Below are positions 52,898-64,000 of a stretch of DNA of 64,000 nt, in pieces. The number at the start of each line of letters is the position of its first letter. The stretch's first letter is position 1. The position numbers were made by a program, and so were the translations under genes. The DNA is from Marisediminicola senii (GTDB lineage Bacteria; Actinomycetota; Actinomycetes; Actinomycetales; Microbacteriaceae): positions 62,001 to 126,000 of the forward strand of contig NZ_JAALGE010000001.1 of assembly GCF_011057645.1 (NCBI RefSeq), written 5' to 3'. The notes under the pieces were generated by a model that was given only the letters and a program-made list of their open reading frames with translations, was not told the origin of the DNA and made no database searches.

Positions 52898-54184
52898 GTG
52901 CCCGCAATCGTGATCATCGGCGCCCAGTGGGGCGACGAAGGCAAAGGCAAGGCCACCGACCTCCTCGGCAGCCGCATCGACTATGTCGTCAAGTTCAACG
53001 GCGGCAACAACGCCGGCCACACCGTGGTGATCGGCAACCAGAAGTACGCGCTGCACCTGCTGCCGTCCGGCATCCTCAGCGAGGGCGTCATCCCGGTGAT
53101 CGCCAACGGTGTCGTGATCGACATCGAGGTGCTGTTCCACGAACTCGACGCTCTCATCGCGCGCGGCGTCGACGTCTCGCGGCTGAGGGTGAGCGCCAAC
53201 GCGCACATCATCACGCACTACCACCGCACCCTCGACAAGGTGACCGAGCGCTTCCTCGGCAAGAAGCAGATCGGCACGACGGGTCGCGGTATCGGCCCCA
53301 GCTACGCCGACAAGATCAACCGCGTCGGCATCCGCATCCAGGATCTCTTCGACGAGAACATCCTGCGCCAGAAGGTCGAGGCGGCCCTCGACCAGAAGAA
53401 CCACCTGCTGGTCAAGGTCTACAACCGGCGTGCGATCAGCGCCGACGAGATCATCGAGAACCTGCTGTCCTACACCGAGCGCCTGCGCCCGATGGTCACC
53501 GACACCGCGCTCGAACTGAACAGGGCCCTGGATGAGGGCAAGACCGTGCTCTTCGAGGGCGGCCAGGCCACCATGCTCGACGTCGACCACGGAACGTATC
53601 CCTTCGTGACGTCGAGCAACTCCACCGCGGGCGGCGCATCGACCGGATCGGGCATCGGCCCCGGGCGCATCGAACGCGTCATCGGCATCGTCAAGGCCTA
53701 CACGACCCGTGTCGGTGCCGGACCGTTCCCGACCGAGCTGTTCGACGAGTCCGGCGAGTTCCTGCGCGCGCAGGGATTCGAGTTCGGCACCACCACAGGG
53801 CGCCCGCGCCGCTGCGGCTGGTACGACGCGCCGATCGCGCGCTACTCTGCACGCATCAACGGCGTGACCGACTACGTGATGACCAAGCTCGACGTTCTCA
53901 CCGGTCTCGAGAAGATTCCGGTGTGCGTCGCATACGAGGTCGATGGGGTACGTGTCGACGAGGTTCCGGTGTCGCAGTCCGACTTCCACCACGCCGTGCC
54001 GATCTACGAAGAGTTCCCCGGCTGGTCTGAGGACATCACCGGCGTGCGCGAGTTCGGGGACCTTCCGGCCAACGCGCAGGCCTATGTCCTGGCCGTCGAG
54101 GCGATGAGTGGATGCCGCATCTCCGCGATCGGCGTCGGCCCCGGCCGCGACGCGATCATCGCGAGGCACGACCTGCTCGACTGA
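52898..54184 (+). CDS. purA: Adenylosuccinate synthetase
   Basis: A 428-residue GTP-dependent enzyme that makes adenylosuccinate from IMP and aspartate. [19 protein letters not shown] is the P-loop-like start, [12 protein letters not shown] the IMP site, [13 protein letters not shown] and [15 protein letters not shown] the middle, and [15 protein letters not shown] follows. GTG 52898 follows GAAGGAG by 7 bp. Alone on the forward strand, followed by repeat copy 2. Confidence 0.97.
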   Translation: MPAIVIIGAQWGDEGKGKATDLLGSRIDYVVKFNGGNNAGHTVVIGNQKYALHLLPSGILSEGVIPVIANGVVIDIEVLFHELDALIARGVDVSRLRVSANAHIITHYHRTLDKVTERFLGKKQIGTTGRGIGPSYADKINRVGIRIQDLFDENILRQKVEAALDQKNHLLVKVYNRRAISADEIIENLLSYTERLRPMVTDTALELNRALDEGKTVLFEGGQATMLDVDHGTYPFVTSSNSTAGGASTGSGIGPGRIERVIGIVKAYTTRVGAGPFPTELFDESGEFLRAQGFEFGTTTGRPRRCGWYDAPIARYSARINGVTDYVMTKLDVLTGLEKIPVCVAYEVDGVRVDEVPVSQSDFHHAVPIYEEFPGWSEDITGVREFGDLPANAQAYVLAVEAMSGCRISAIGVGPGRDAIIARHDLLD

Positions 54185-54245
54185 TCGTCGCCGCGGTTCC
54201 GCTCTCGGGCGCTGCGATCCGGTACTGCGATTACCTCGCTGATCA

Positions 54246-54389
54246 GGCTTTCATCATTCAGGAGTCCTGGGCCGGTGTGACCAGTGGATGCTGCATCCAC
54301 TCGTCATTCCGGCCCTTTTTCGGTCTCCGGACCCCTGAACTCCTGGATGATGCGACCCCCGCCGCGGGCGTTCCTGAATGATGAAAGCC
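54246..54389. repeat. Intergenic inverted-repeat element, copy 2
   Basis: A 144-bp element with perfect 18-bp inverted ends, GGCTTTCATCATTCAGGA (54246-54263) and its complement (54372-54389). Inside are the dyad AGTGGATGC-T-GCATCCACT (54283-54301) and a degenerate inner copy of the end, CTCCTGGATGATG. The ends are almost the same as in copy 1 at 32634-32776 while the middle differs. Confidence 0.85.
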
Positions 54390-54437
54390 AACCGGGCGGG
54401 GTGGCGGACGTCAGGGGTACATGTTTGTGTAGTCAAA

Positions 54438-54457
54438 GGGAGGTGGGGAAACCTCCC
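54438..54457 (+). other. Hairpin upstream of the nuclease gene
   Basis: GGGAGGT and ACCTCCC form a perfect 7-bp stem with loop GGGGAA. No T run follows, so terminator or regulatory use is open. Confidence 0.4.
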
Positions 54458-54477
54458 GTTAACGTCCCGGTTACTTT
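54456..54477 (+). promoter_or_regulatory. Possible PHO-box-like direct repeat
   Basis: CCGTTAACGTC and CCGGTTACTTT are two adjacent 11-bp units with 7 of 11 matches, the layout of PhoP sites in actinobacteria. A nuclease/5'-nucleotidase gene downstream makes phosphate control sensible. The match is weak. Confidence 0.25.
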
Positions 54478-54486
54478 CTCCGCATT

Positions 54487-54521
54487 AGATCGGGGCACAC
54501 CAACATCAAAGATCGGGGCAC
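54487..54521 (+). repeat. Pair of 12-bp direct repeats before the nuclease gene
   Basis: AGATCGGGGCAC occurs at 54487-54498 and 54510-54521, a 23-bp spacing (about two helical turns), just before the ATG at 54526. The second copy may supply a GGGG ribosome binding site. Confidence 0.7.
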
Positions 54522-54525
54522 TTCC

Positions 54526-59178
<4,653 letters not shown>

Positions 59179-59231
59179 CCACACGGAGGCGTAACCAGCA
59201 GCACCCGTCACCATCCAGCACCACGCACGCG

Positions 59232-59261
59232 GCGCCGTCGCTCCTCCGGGAGCGGCGGCGC
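59232..59261. terminator. Hairpin terminator after the nuclease gene
   Basis: A 13-bp stem, GCGCCGTCGCTCC with GGAGCGGCGGCGC (one T-G pair), loop TCCG. No T run. Confidence 0.6.
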
Positions 59262-59333
59262 TGCGGCGTTCCGGGGCGCGCGTTCGTGCATGGACCCACG
59301 ACCAGGCGGCCCCGAGGTGGGAGAATCACTCCC

Positions 59334-60020
59334 GTGACTGCGACCAGGCCAGACCCCGCCGAGACCATGACGGGGCGGTTCATCCGGCTCGAGCCGCTCA
59401 CCAGGGAGCGGCTCCCCGAGCTGTTCTCGGCCATCGGCCACCCGATCGTCTTCGCCGGCGGATACGGCGGCGGCCCGGCCGGCTACCGCGACACCGAGGC
59501 CGGCTTCATCGACTGGGCGGAGACCTACTACTCCTGGAACGCCGGCAACGTCTACGCCGTGATCGTGGTCGGTGGCCCACATGACGAACGCCTGGTGGGC
59601 ACCACGACCCTCGGCGACTTCGAGCCGCAGTTCGAGGCGACCCACATCGGCTGGACCGCCTACGACCCGAGGGTGTGGGGAACGGCGGTCAACGCCGAGG
59701 CCAAGCGCCTGCTCCTCACCAGCGCCTTCGACCACGGCTTCGGCCGGGTCAAGATCCAGGCGGACGCGCTCAACGAGAGGTCGCGGGCGGCGATCCATCG
59801 CATCGGAGCGACCTTCGAGGGCGTGCTCCGTCGGGACCGTCCGCGCGCCGACGGCACCTGGCGCGACAGCGCGGTGTTCTCCGTCATCATCGACGACTGG
59901 CCGAAGGTGCGCGACATCCTCGACGGCCGCCTCGACCCGCACTCCGGCCGACCCGTGCTGTTCCGCTCCTGGCCGAACGAGGCGCCGACCGTACCACCTC
60001 TGCCGCGCGCCCAGCGGTGA
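59334..60020 (+). CDS. GNAT-family N-acetyltransferase, RimJ/RimL type
   Basis: A 228-residue acetyltransferase. TGRFIRLEPLTRERLPELF starts the fold. VVGGPHDERLVGTTTLGDF and HIGWTAYDPRVWGTAVNAEA are the strands around the acetyl-CoA loop, and FGRVKIQADALNERSRAAI is the RimL-like C-terminal part. The substrate could be a protein N-terminus or a small amine. GTG 59334 is seven bases after GAGAAT, consistent with a leaderless start. Confidence 0.85.
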   Translation: MTATRPDPAETMTGRFIRLEPLTRERLPELFSAIGHPIVFAGGYGGGPAGYRDTEAGFIDWAETYYSWNAGNVYAVIVVGGPHDERLVGTTTLGDFEPQFEATHIGWTAYDPRVWGTAVNAEAKRLLLTSAFDHGFGRVKIQADALNERSRAAIHRIGATFEGVLRRDRPRADGTWRDSAVFSVIIDDWPKVRDILDGRLDPHSGRPVLFRSWPNEAPTVPPLPRAQR

Positions 60021-60052
60021 ACGCGTTCAGTCTACGGTGGTGAAGTGAAGGC

Positions 60053-60469
60053 ATGGAAACTCTCTACACGGCCATCGCCCATGCATCCGGGGGTGGCCGC
60101 GACGGCCACGTCCGCTCCGAAGACGACTTTCTCGACTTCGACACCCGCCCTCCCAAGGAGATGGGTGGCTCCGGTGAGGGCACGAACCCCGAGCAGCTGT
60201 TCGCTGCCGGCTACTCCGCCTGCTTCCTCGGCGCCGTGCACGCGGTCGGCCGCGGCCTCAAGCTCGACACCACCGACTCGTCGGTCTCGGGCAGCGTCTC
60301 GATCGGCAAGGAGGGCGAGGGAATGAAGCTCGCCGTCGAGCTCGACGTGTACCTCCCCAACGTGCCGGCAGACCGCCGCCAGGAGCTGGCCGATGGCGCA
60401 CACCAGATGTGCCCGTACTCCAACGCCACCCGCGGCAACATCGACGTCGACATCTCGCTCGTCGACTGA
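60053..60469 (+). CDS. ohr: Organic hydroperoxide resistance protein
   Basis: A 138-residue thiol peroxidase of the Ohr/OsmC family that reduces organic hydroperoxides with a lipoylated partner. The redox cysteines are Cys57 (YSACFLGA) and Cys120 (HQMCPYSNATRGN), the exact Ohr spacing pattern. ATG 60053 follows GAAGTGAAGG. A TACGGT box at 60033 would start the transcript about 8 bases upstream. No ohrR is adjacent. A strong hairpin follows. Confidence 0.93.
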   Translation: METLYTAIAHASGGGRDGHVRSEDDFLDFDTRPPKEMGGSGEGTNPEQLFAAGYSACFLGAVHAVGRGLKLDTTDSSVSGSVSIGKEGEGMKLAVELDVYLPNVPADRRQELADGAHQMCPYSNATRGNIDVDISLVD

Positions 60470-60497
60470 CCGACAGCCCCGCAACACCACCCGTCAC

Positions 60498-60525
60498 GAC
60501 GGCGGCCGCTCCGGCGGCCGCCGTC
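60498..60525. terminator. Terminator after ohr
   Basis: A perfect 12-bp stem GACGGCGGCCGC/GCGGCCGCCGTC with a TCCG loop, then TGTCGTTT. Confidence 0.8.
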
Positions 60526-60554
60526 TGTCGTTTCGGCCGCGCACCGACAGCCCC

Positions 60555-60560
60555 TAGGTT
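60555..60560 (+). promoter_or_regulatory. -10 box of the leaderless chorismate mutase gene
   Basis: TAGGTT is followed by seven bases and ATG 60568. Confidence 0.5.
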
Positions 60561-60567
60561 TAATGCC

Positions 60568-60924
60568 ATGACTGAGAGCACCCCGGATGCGACGACCGCC
60601 GCCGATGCCCAGGCGGTGACCGAAGCCCTCGCCGGCCTCCGCCGCAGCATCGACAACATCGACGCGGCCCTCGTGCACATGCTCGCCGAGCGCTTCAAGT
60701 TCACGCAGGAGGTCGGTCGGCTCAAGGCGGCGCACGGCCTGCCCGCATCAGACCCCGTGCGCGAGTCCGTGCAGATCGCTCGCCTGCGCGGCCTTGCCGA
60801 GGAGTCGCGCCTCGATCCGGCCTTCGCCGAGAAGTTCCTCGGGTTCATCGTGGCGGAGGTCATCCACCATCACGAGCAGATCGCATCGACGGGCGTGCAC
60901 GACACGATTCCCGGGGATCGCTGA
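60568..60924 (+). CDS. Chorismate mutase (AroQ class)
   Basis: A 118-residue all-helical enzyme converting chorismate to prephenate for Phe and Tyr. The pattern LRRSIDNIDAALVHMLAERFKFTQEVGRLK has the Arg in the first helix, Lys in the second (about 40-55) and a third helix with AEVIHHHEQIA. The 20-residue N-terminal extension is variable. No other aromatic-pathway gene is nearby, as is usual for the short actinobacterial forms. Confidence 0.88.
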   Translation: MTESTPDATTAADAQAVTEALAGLRRSIDNIDAALVHMLAERFKFTQEVGRLKAAHGLPASDPVRESVQIARLRGLAEESRLDPAFAEKFLGFIVAEVIHHHEQIASTGVHDTIPGDR

Positions 60925-60974
60925 GCCGCAGCATCCATGGTCCCCGGCGGGCCAAGCACCCCACCCAGTGTCTA

Positions 60975-60993
60975 GTTTTGAGTTATTCAAAAC
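60975..60993. promoter_or_regulatory. Fur/PerR-type operator upstream of fur-katA
   Basis: A perfect 7-5-7 dyad, GTTTTGA-GTTAT-TCAAAAC, six bases upstream of the fur -10 box. It covers the -35 region, so the fur protein most likely represses its own operon. Confidence 0.75.
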
Positions 60994-60998
60994 ACCAC

Positions 60999-61004
60999 TA
61001 GACT
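60999..61004 (+). promoter_or_regulatory. -10 box of the leaderless fur gene
   Basis: TAGACT is followed by six bases and ATG 61011. It lies directly after the dyad at 60975-60993. Confidence 0.6.
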
Positions 61005-61010
61005 CGGTAT

Positions 61011-61514
61011 ATGACCCCGACCCGCAATGACGCACCCCCGGTCGACCCGTTGGCCACCAGTATCCGTGACGCCGGCCTCAAGGTCACGGCGCCCAGGGTC
61101 GCCGTGCTCACCGCCCTGGCCGACATGCCCCACGTCGATGCCGACACCGTTTTTCGGGCCGTGCGCGAAACCCTGCCCGGTACGTCCCTGCAGGCCGTCT
61201 ACGGCGTGCTCGGCGCCCTGACGGGCGTCGGCCTGGTTCGACGCTTCGACCCCGCAGGCTCGCCCGCACTGTTCGAGCGCCGCGTCGGCGACAACCACCA
61301 CCACCTGGTGTGCTCGCACTGCGGCACCATTCGCGACGTCGACTGCGTCATCGGGGCAGCGCCCTGCCTCACGCCCGTCGACACCGCCGGCTTTCGCATC
61401 CACACCGCCGAGGTCACCTTCTGGGGCCTCTGCGCGGAATGCGCCGCCGACCCCCGAAACTCATCCGACCCGATCGACAGCACCACGCACACCCACTCCG
61501 AGGAGACCCCATGA
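61011..61514 (+). CDS. Fur-family regulator (FurA/PerR-like)
   Basis: A 167-residue metal-dependent repressor. The winged helix (about 10-85; [39 protein letters not shown]) is followed by GDNHHHLVC and the zinc-site pairs CSHCG and CAECA. Coupling to a catalase gene (ATGA overlap) is the layout of mycobacterial furA-katG and Streptomyces catR-catA, so peroxide sensing is the likely job rather than iron uptake. A perfect dyad lies at its own promoter. Confidence 0.9.
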   Translation: MTPTRNDAPPVDPLATSIRDAGLKVTAPRVAVLTALADMPHVDADTVFRAVRETLPGTSLQAVYGVLGALTGVGLVRRFDPAGSPALFERRVGDNHHHLVCSHCGTIRDVDCVIGAAPCLTPVDTAGFRIHTAEVTFWGLCAECAADPRNSSDPIDSTTHTHSEETP

Positions 61515-63010
61515 CAGAACCCACCACGACCCAGACCGGCACCCCGGTCTCGAGCGACGCGCACTCGCTGACGAACGGCCCCGACGGCGTCACCGCGCTG
61601 CACGACCGCTACCTGGTCGAGAAGCTCGCCCAGTTCAACCGTGAGCGCATCCCGGAGCGCATCGTGCACGCCAAGGGCGGCGGCGCCTTCGGTACCTTCA
61701 CCGTGACCGACGACGTCTCCCGCTTCACGAAGGCTGCCGTGTTCCAGCCCGGTGCCGTGACCGACACCCTGCAGCGCTTCTCCAGCGTCGCAGGCGAGCA
61801 GGGCAGCCCCGACACCTGGCGCGACGTGCGAGGCTTCTCGATGAAGTTCTACACGACCGAGGGCAACTACGACATCGTCGGCAACAACACCCCGGTGTTC
61901 TTCATCCGCGACGGCATGAAGTTTCCCGACTTCATCCACTCGCAGAAGCGCCTGCCGGGCTCCGGCCTGCGTGACGCCGACATGCAGTGGGACTTCTGGA
62001 GCCTCTCGCCCGAGTCCGCCCACCAGGTCACCTATCTCATGGGCGACCGCGGCCTGCCGCGTTCGTGGCGCGAGATGCCCGGCTACGGATCGCACACCTA
62101 CCAGTGGATCAACGCCGAGGGCGAGCGCTTCTGGGTCAAGTACCACTTCACGTCGAACCAGGGCAACGTCGAGATGGAGGGCGCCGAGGCCGAGCTGATC
62201 GCCGGTGCCGATGCCGACTACTACCGCCGCGACCTCTACGAGGCCATCGAGGCGGGCAACTTTCCGTCGTGGGACCTCTACGTGCAGGTCATGCCATACG
62301 AAGAGGCCAAGACCTACCGGTTCAACCCGTTCGACCTCACCAAGGTGTGGCCGCACGCCGACTACCCGCGTATCAAGGTGGGAACCCACACCCTGAACCG
62401 CAACCCGGAGAACTTCTTCGCGCAGATCGAACAGGCGGCGTTCTCGCCGGCCAACACCGTTCCGGGCATCGACATCAGTCCCGACAAGATGCTCATGGCG
62501 CGCGTGTTCTCCTACCCGGACGCCCAGCGCTACCGCGTGGGGACCAACTACAACGAGCTGCCGGTCAATGCGCCGATTTCGAAGGTCTCGAGCTACACGC
62601 AGGACGGCCAGGGTCGCCACGGGTTCAGTGCACCGTCAGCCCCGGTCTATGCCCCGAACTCGTTCGGCGGACCGGTGGCGGATGCCGAGGCATCCGGAGC
62701 AGGAACCTGGGAGAGCGACGGCGAACTCGTGCGTGCCGCCGCCACGTTGCACGCGGAAGACGACGACTTCGGCCAGGCGGGAACCCTCTACCGCGAGGTC
62801 TATGACGCCGAGGCGAAGAAGCGATTCCTCCAGACCATCACCGGTGGCGTCGGCGGCGTGACCCGCGCCGACATCAGGGAGCGTGCCATCCAGTACTGGA
62901 CCAACGTCGACGCCGAACTGGGCGCCGCGCTGCGGGCCAACCTCGAGTCGACCGGCGAGCAGGCCGGCACGACGGCGAACGAGGCCGCGGAGCCCGTCGG
63001 CGTCGTCTGA
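61511..63010 (+). CDS. katA: Monofunctional haem catalase
   Basis: A 499-residue clade III-type small-subunit catalase. The catalytic His is in [12 protein letters not shown] (His53), the Asn in [13 protein letters not shown], and the proximal haem-Tyr region is [18 protein letters not shown] (about 327-344). [11 protein letters not shown] and [17 protein letters not shown] are also invariant. ATG 61511 overlaps the fur stop and follows GAGGAG. It breaks down hydrogen peroxide. Ohr, 1 kb upstream, handles organic peroxides. Confidence 0.96.
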   Translation: MTEPTTTQTGTPVSSDAHSLTNGPDGVTALHDRYLVEKLAQFNRERIPERIVHAKGGGAFGTFTVTDDVSRFTKAAVFQPGAVTDTLQRFSSVAGEQGSPDTWRDVRGFSMKFYTTEGNYDIVGNNTPVFFIRDGMKFPDFIHSQKRLPGSGLRDADMQWDFWSLSPESAHQVTYLMGDRGLPRSWREMPGYGSHTYQWINAEGERFWVKYHFTSNQGNVEMEGAEAELIAGADADYYRRDLYEAIEAGNFPSWDLYVQVMPYEEAKTYRFNPFDLTKVWPHADYPRIKVGTHTLNRNPENFFAQIEQAAFSPANTVPGIDISPDKMLMARVFSYPDAQRYRVGTNYNELPVNAPISKVSSYTQDGQGRHGFSAPSAPVYAPNSFGGPVADAEASGAGTWESDGELVRAAATLHAEDDDFGQAGTLYREVYDAEAKKRFLQTITGGVGGVTRADIRERAIQYWTNVDAELGAALRANLESTGEQAGTTANEAAEPVGVV

Positions 63011-63034
63011 GGCGACCGCACGACCGCGTAACAA

Positions 63035-63078
63035 CGAACGCGCTGCCGGATCCCCGAGGGGAACCGGCAGCGCGTTCG
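63035..63078. terminator. Bidirectional terminator between katA and purL
   Basis: A perfect 15-bp stem CGAACGCGCTGCCGG with its complement, and an inner TCCCC-GA-GGGGA stem. It separates convergent katA and purL. Confidence 0.85.
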
Positions 63079-63104
63079 CCGTTCGTGCGGGGCCTGGCCC
63101 GGCG

Positions 63105-64000
63105 CTACTGCCCGACGACCGGGCCGAAGTGCTGCGGCAGGGTGGCGCGGTGCGTGCCGCGCAGTTCATCGAGCTGCACGGTGAAGTGGTCCTGCACCTC
63201 GAGTTCGCCCGAGTTGTCGGTCACGCCGATGCGCAGCACCGGATAGCCGCGCCCCGCGCACAGGCCGCGGAACTTGACGTCGTCCTCGCGCGGCACGGAA
63301 ACGATGACCCTCCCGGTCGACTCGCTGAACAGCGCGGTGGTGGCGTCGACCCCGTCACGCTCCATGATCTCGGTGAGCCAGATGCGGGCGCCGACGCCGA
63401 AGCGCAGCACTGCCTCGGCCAGCGCCTGCGCGAGCCCGCCGTCGGCGAGGTCGTGCGCGCTCGCGACGAGCGACTCCGTGCCACCGGCGGCGATCAGTGC
63501 CGCCAGCGCGCGCTCCGCGTCAAGTTCGACCGCGGGCGGAAGACCGCCGAGGTGGTCGTGGATGACGCCGGCCCACGCCGAGCCGTCGAGCTCGAGCGCG
63601 GTGGTGCCCAGCAGGTAGATGTTGTCGCCCTCGTCCTGCCACCCGGACGGGATGCGGCGGGCCACGTCGTCGATGACGCCGAGCACGGCGACCACGGGCG
63701 TCGGGTGAATGGGAACGTCCCCGGTCTGGTTGTAGAAGCTCACGTTGCCGCCCGTGACGGGAATCTCGAGCTCGAGGCATCCATCGGCCAGTCCTTCGAC
63801 GGCGCGGGAGAACTGCCACATCACCTCGGGGTTCTCCGGAGAGCCGAAGTTGAGGCAGTCGCTGACCGCGACCGGTGTCGCACCGGTGACGGCGACGTTG
63901 CGGAACGCCTCCGCGAGGGCCAGCCGCGCGCCCTGATACGGGTCGAGCTGGCAGTAGCGGCCATTGGCATCGGTCGCGACCGCGAAGCCGAGGCCCGACT
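63105..64000 (-). CDS. purL: Phosphoribosylformylglycinamidine synthase PurL, 3' part
   Basis: The last 298 codons of the large subunit of FGAM synthase (purine synthesis step 4); the gene enters from the right edge on the reverse strand. In frame are [37 protein letters not shown], the [10 protein letters not shown] motif, [17 protein letters not shown] and [13 protein letters not shown], all PurL landmarks in the second half. The small size expected (about 770 residues) suggests the PurL-Q-S type common in Gram-positives. A terminator shared with katA follows the stop. Confidence 0.95.
   Translation of the reverse strand, partial: SGLGFAVATDANGRYCQLDPYQGARLALAEAFRNVAVTGATPVAVSDCLNFGSPENPEVMWQFSRAVEGLADGCLELEIPVTGGNVSFYNQTGDVPIHPTPVVAVLGVIDDVARRIPSGWQDEGDNIYLLGTTALELDGSAWAGVIHDHLGGLPPAVELDAERALAALIAAGGTESLVASAHDLADGGLAQALAEAVLRFGVGARIWLTEIMERDGVDATTALFSESTGRVIVSVPREDDVKFRGLCAGRGYPVLRIGVTDNSGELEVQDHFTVQLDELRGTHRATLPQHFGPVVGQ

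Larger units (their letters stand above)
54185..54525. other. 341-bp intergenic region between purA and the nuclease gene
   Basis: It holds repeat copy 2 (54246-54389), a GGGAGGT/ACCTCCC hairpin (54438-54457), a possible PHO-type direct repeat (54456-54477) and two copies of AGATCGGGGCAC (54487 and 54510). No coding sequence is convincing; short frames here only read through the repeat. Confidence 0.7.

Noticed and set aside
54254-54436. 60-codon reverse ORF over repeat copy 2
   Set aside because: It reads straight through the inverted-repeat element (AFIIQE comes from the repeat end) and has no start signals; a similar frame over copy 1 has the same origin.

Overview
The window comes from a high-G+C actinobacterium, most likely family Microbacteriaceae. 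The case rests on a C50 (decaprenoxanthin-type) carotenoid operon with a heterodimeric cyclase and a lycopene elongase, a dnaK-grpE-dnaJ-hspR operon with HAIR operators, many GTG starts, many leaderless transcripts (TANNNT six or seven bases before the start codon), and a fur-type regulator joined to a catalase. Genus cannot be read from the sequence. Almost everything looks chromosomal and vertically inherited. I saw no insertion sequence, prophage, integrase, CRISPR array or rRNA operon.

Layout. 1-2400: 5' part of a secreted GH3 glycosidase, tRNA-Gly(CCC), dcd, and a TetR gene divergent from an MFS exporter. 3733-9598: idi divergent from crtE-crtB-crtI-crtYe-crtYf-crtEb, joined by start/stop overlaps. 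9704-13044: a tandem universal stress protein convergent with a DevR/DevS-like two-component pair. 13152-17188: an unknown membrane protein, a D,D-carboxypeptidase-like protein and a UMF1-type transporter. 17198-27647: an unusual block with two CDP-alcohol phosphatidyltransferases, a SAM methyltransferase, a mercuric-reductase-like flavoprotein, a TVP38 membrane protein, a four-gene YnjBCD-type ABC importer and a radical SAM protein. 27650-36203: a PEP-mutase-family protein, the HspR-controlled chaperone operon, an RsmC-like methyltransferase and a ClpB that lacks its N-terminal domain. 36422-41453: a phosphoglucomutase plus GH65 phosphorylase operon and pgi. 41512-50860: threonine aldolase, ABC exporter, lipoprotein, AEC transporter, xth, two low-complexity membrane proteins, pyrE and a NagD-like phosphatase. 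50913-64000: SpoU methyltransferase, DUF3151, a TetR with a clear operator, purA, a 1550-residue cell-wall nuclease/5'-nucleotidase, GNAT, Ohr, chorismate mutase, fur-katA, and the 3' part of purL.

How the parts work together. The crt genes take IPP/DMAPP to a cyclised C50 carotenoid. HspR, last gene of the dnaK operon, probably represses its own operon and clpB through three HAIR sites. The DevRS pair may drive the neighbouring stress protein through a DosR-like box. The fur gene probably controls itself and katA through a perfect 7-5-7 dyad at its promoter. The 17-28 kb block looks like a conserved but uncharacterised pathway that imports a solute and builds or modifies a phospholipid head group. 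I consider it the best candidate for undescribed biology here.

At smaller scale the window has two copies of an approximately 144-bp intergenic element bounded by long inverted repeats, a seemingly over-used GGATGC/GCATCC hexamer, two divergent promoter pairs whose -10 boxes overlap by two bases, and a leaderless nine-codon upstream ORF coupled to the ABC importer.
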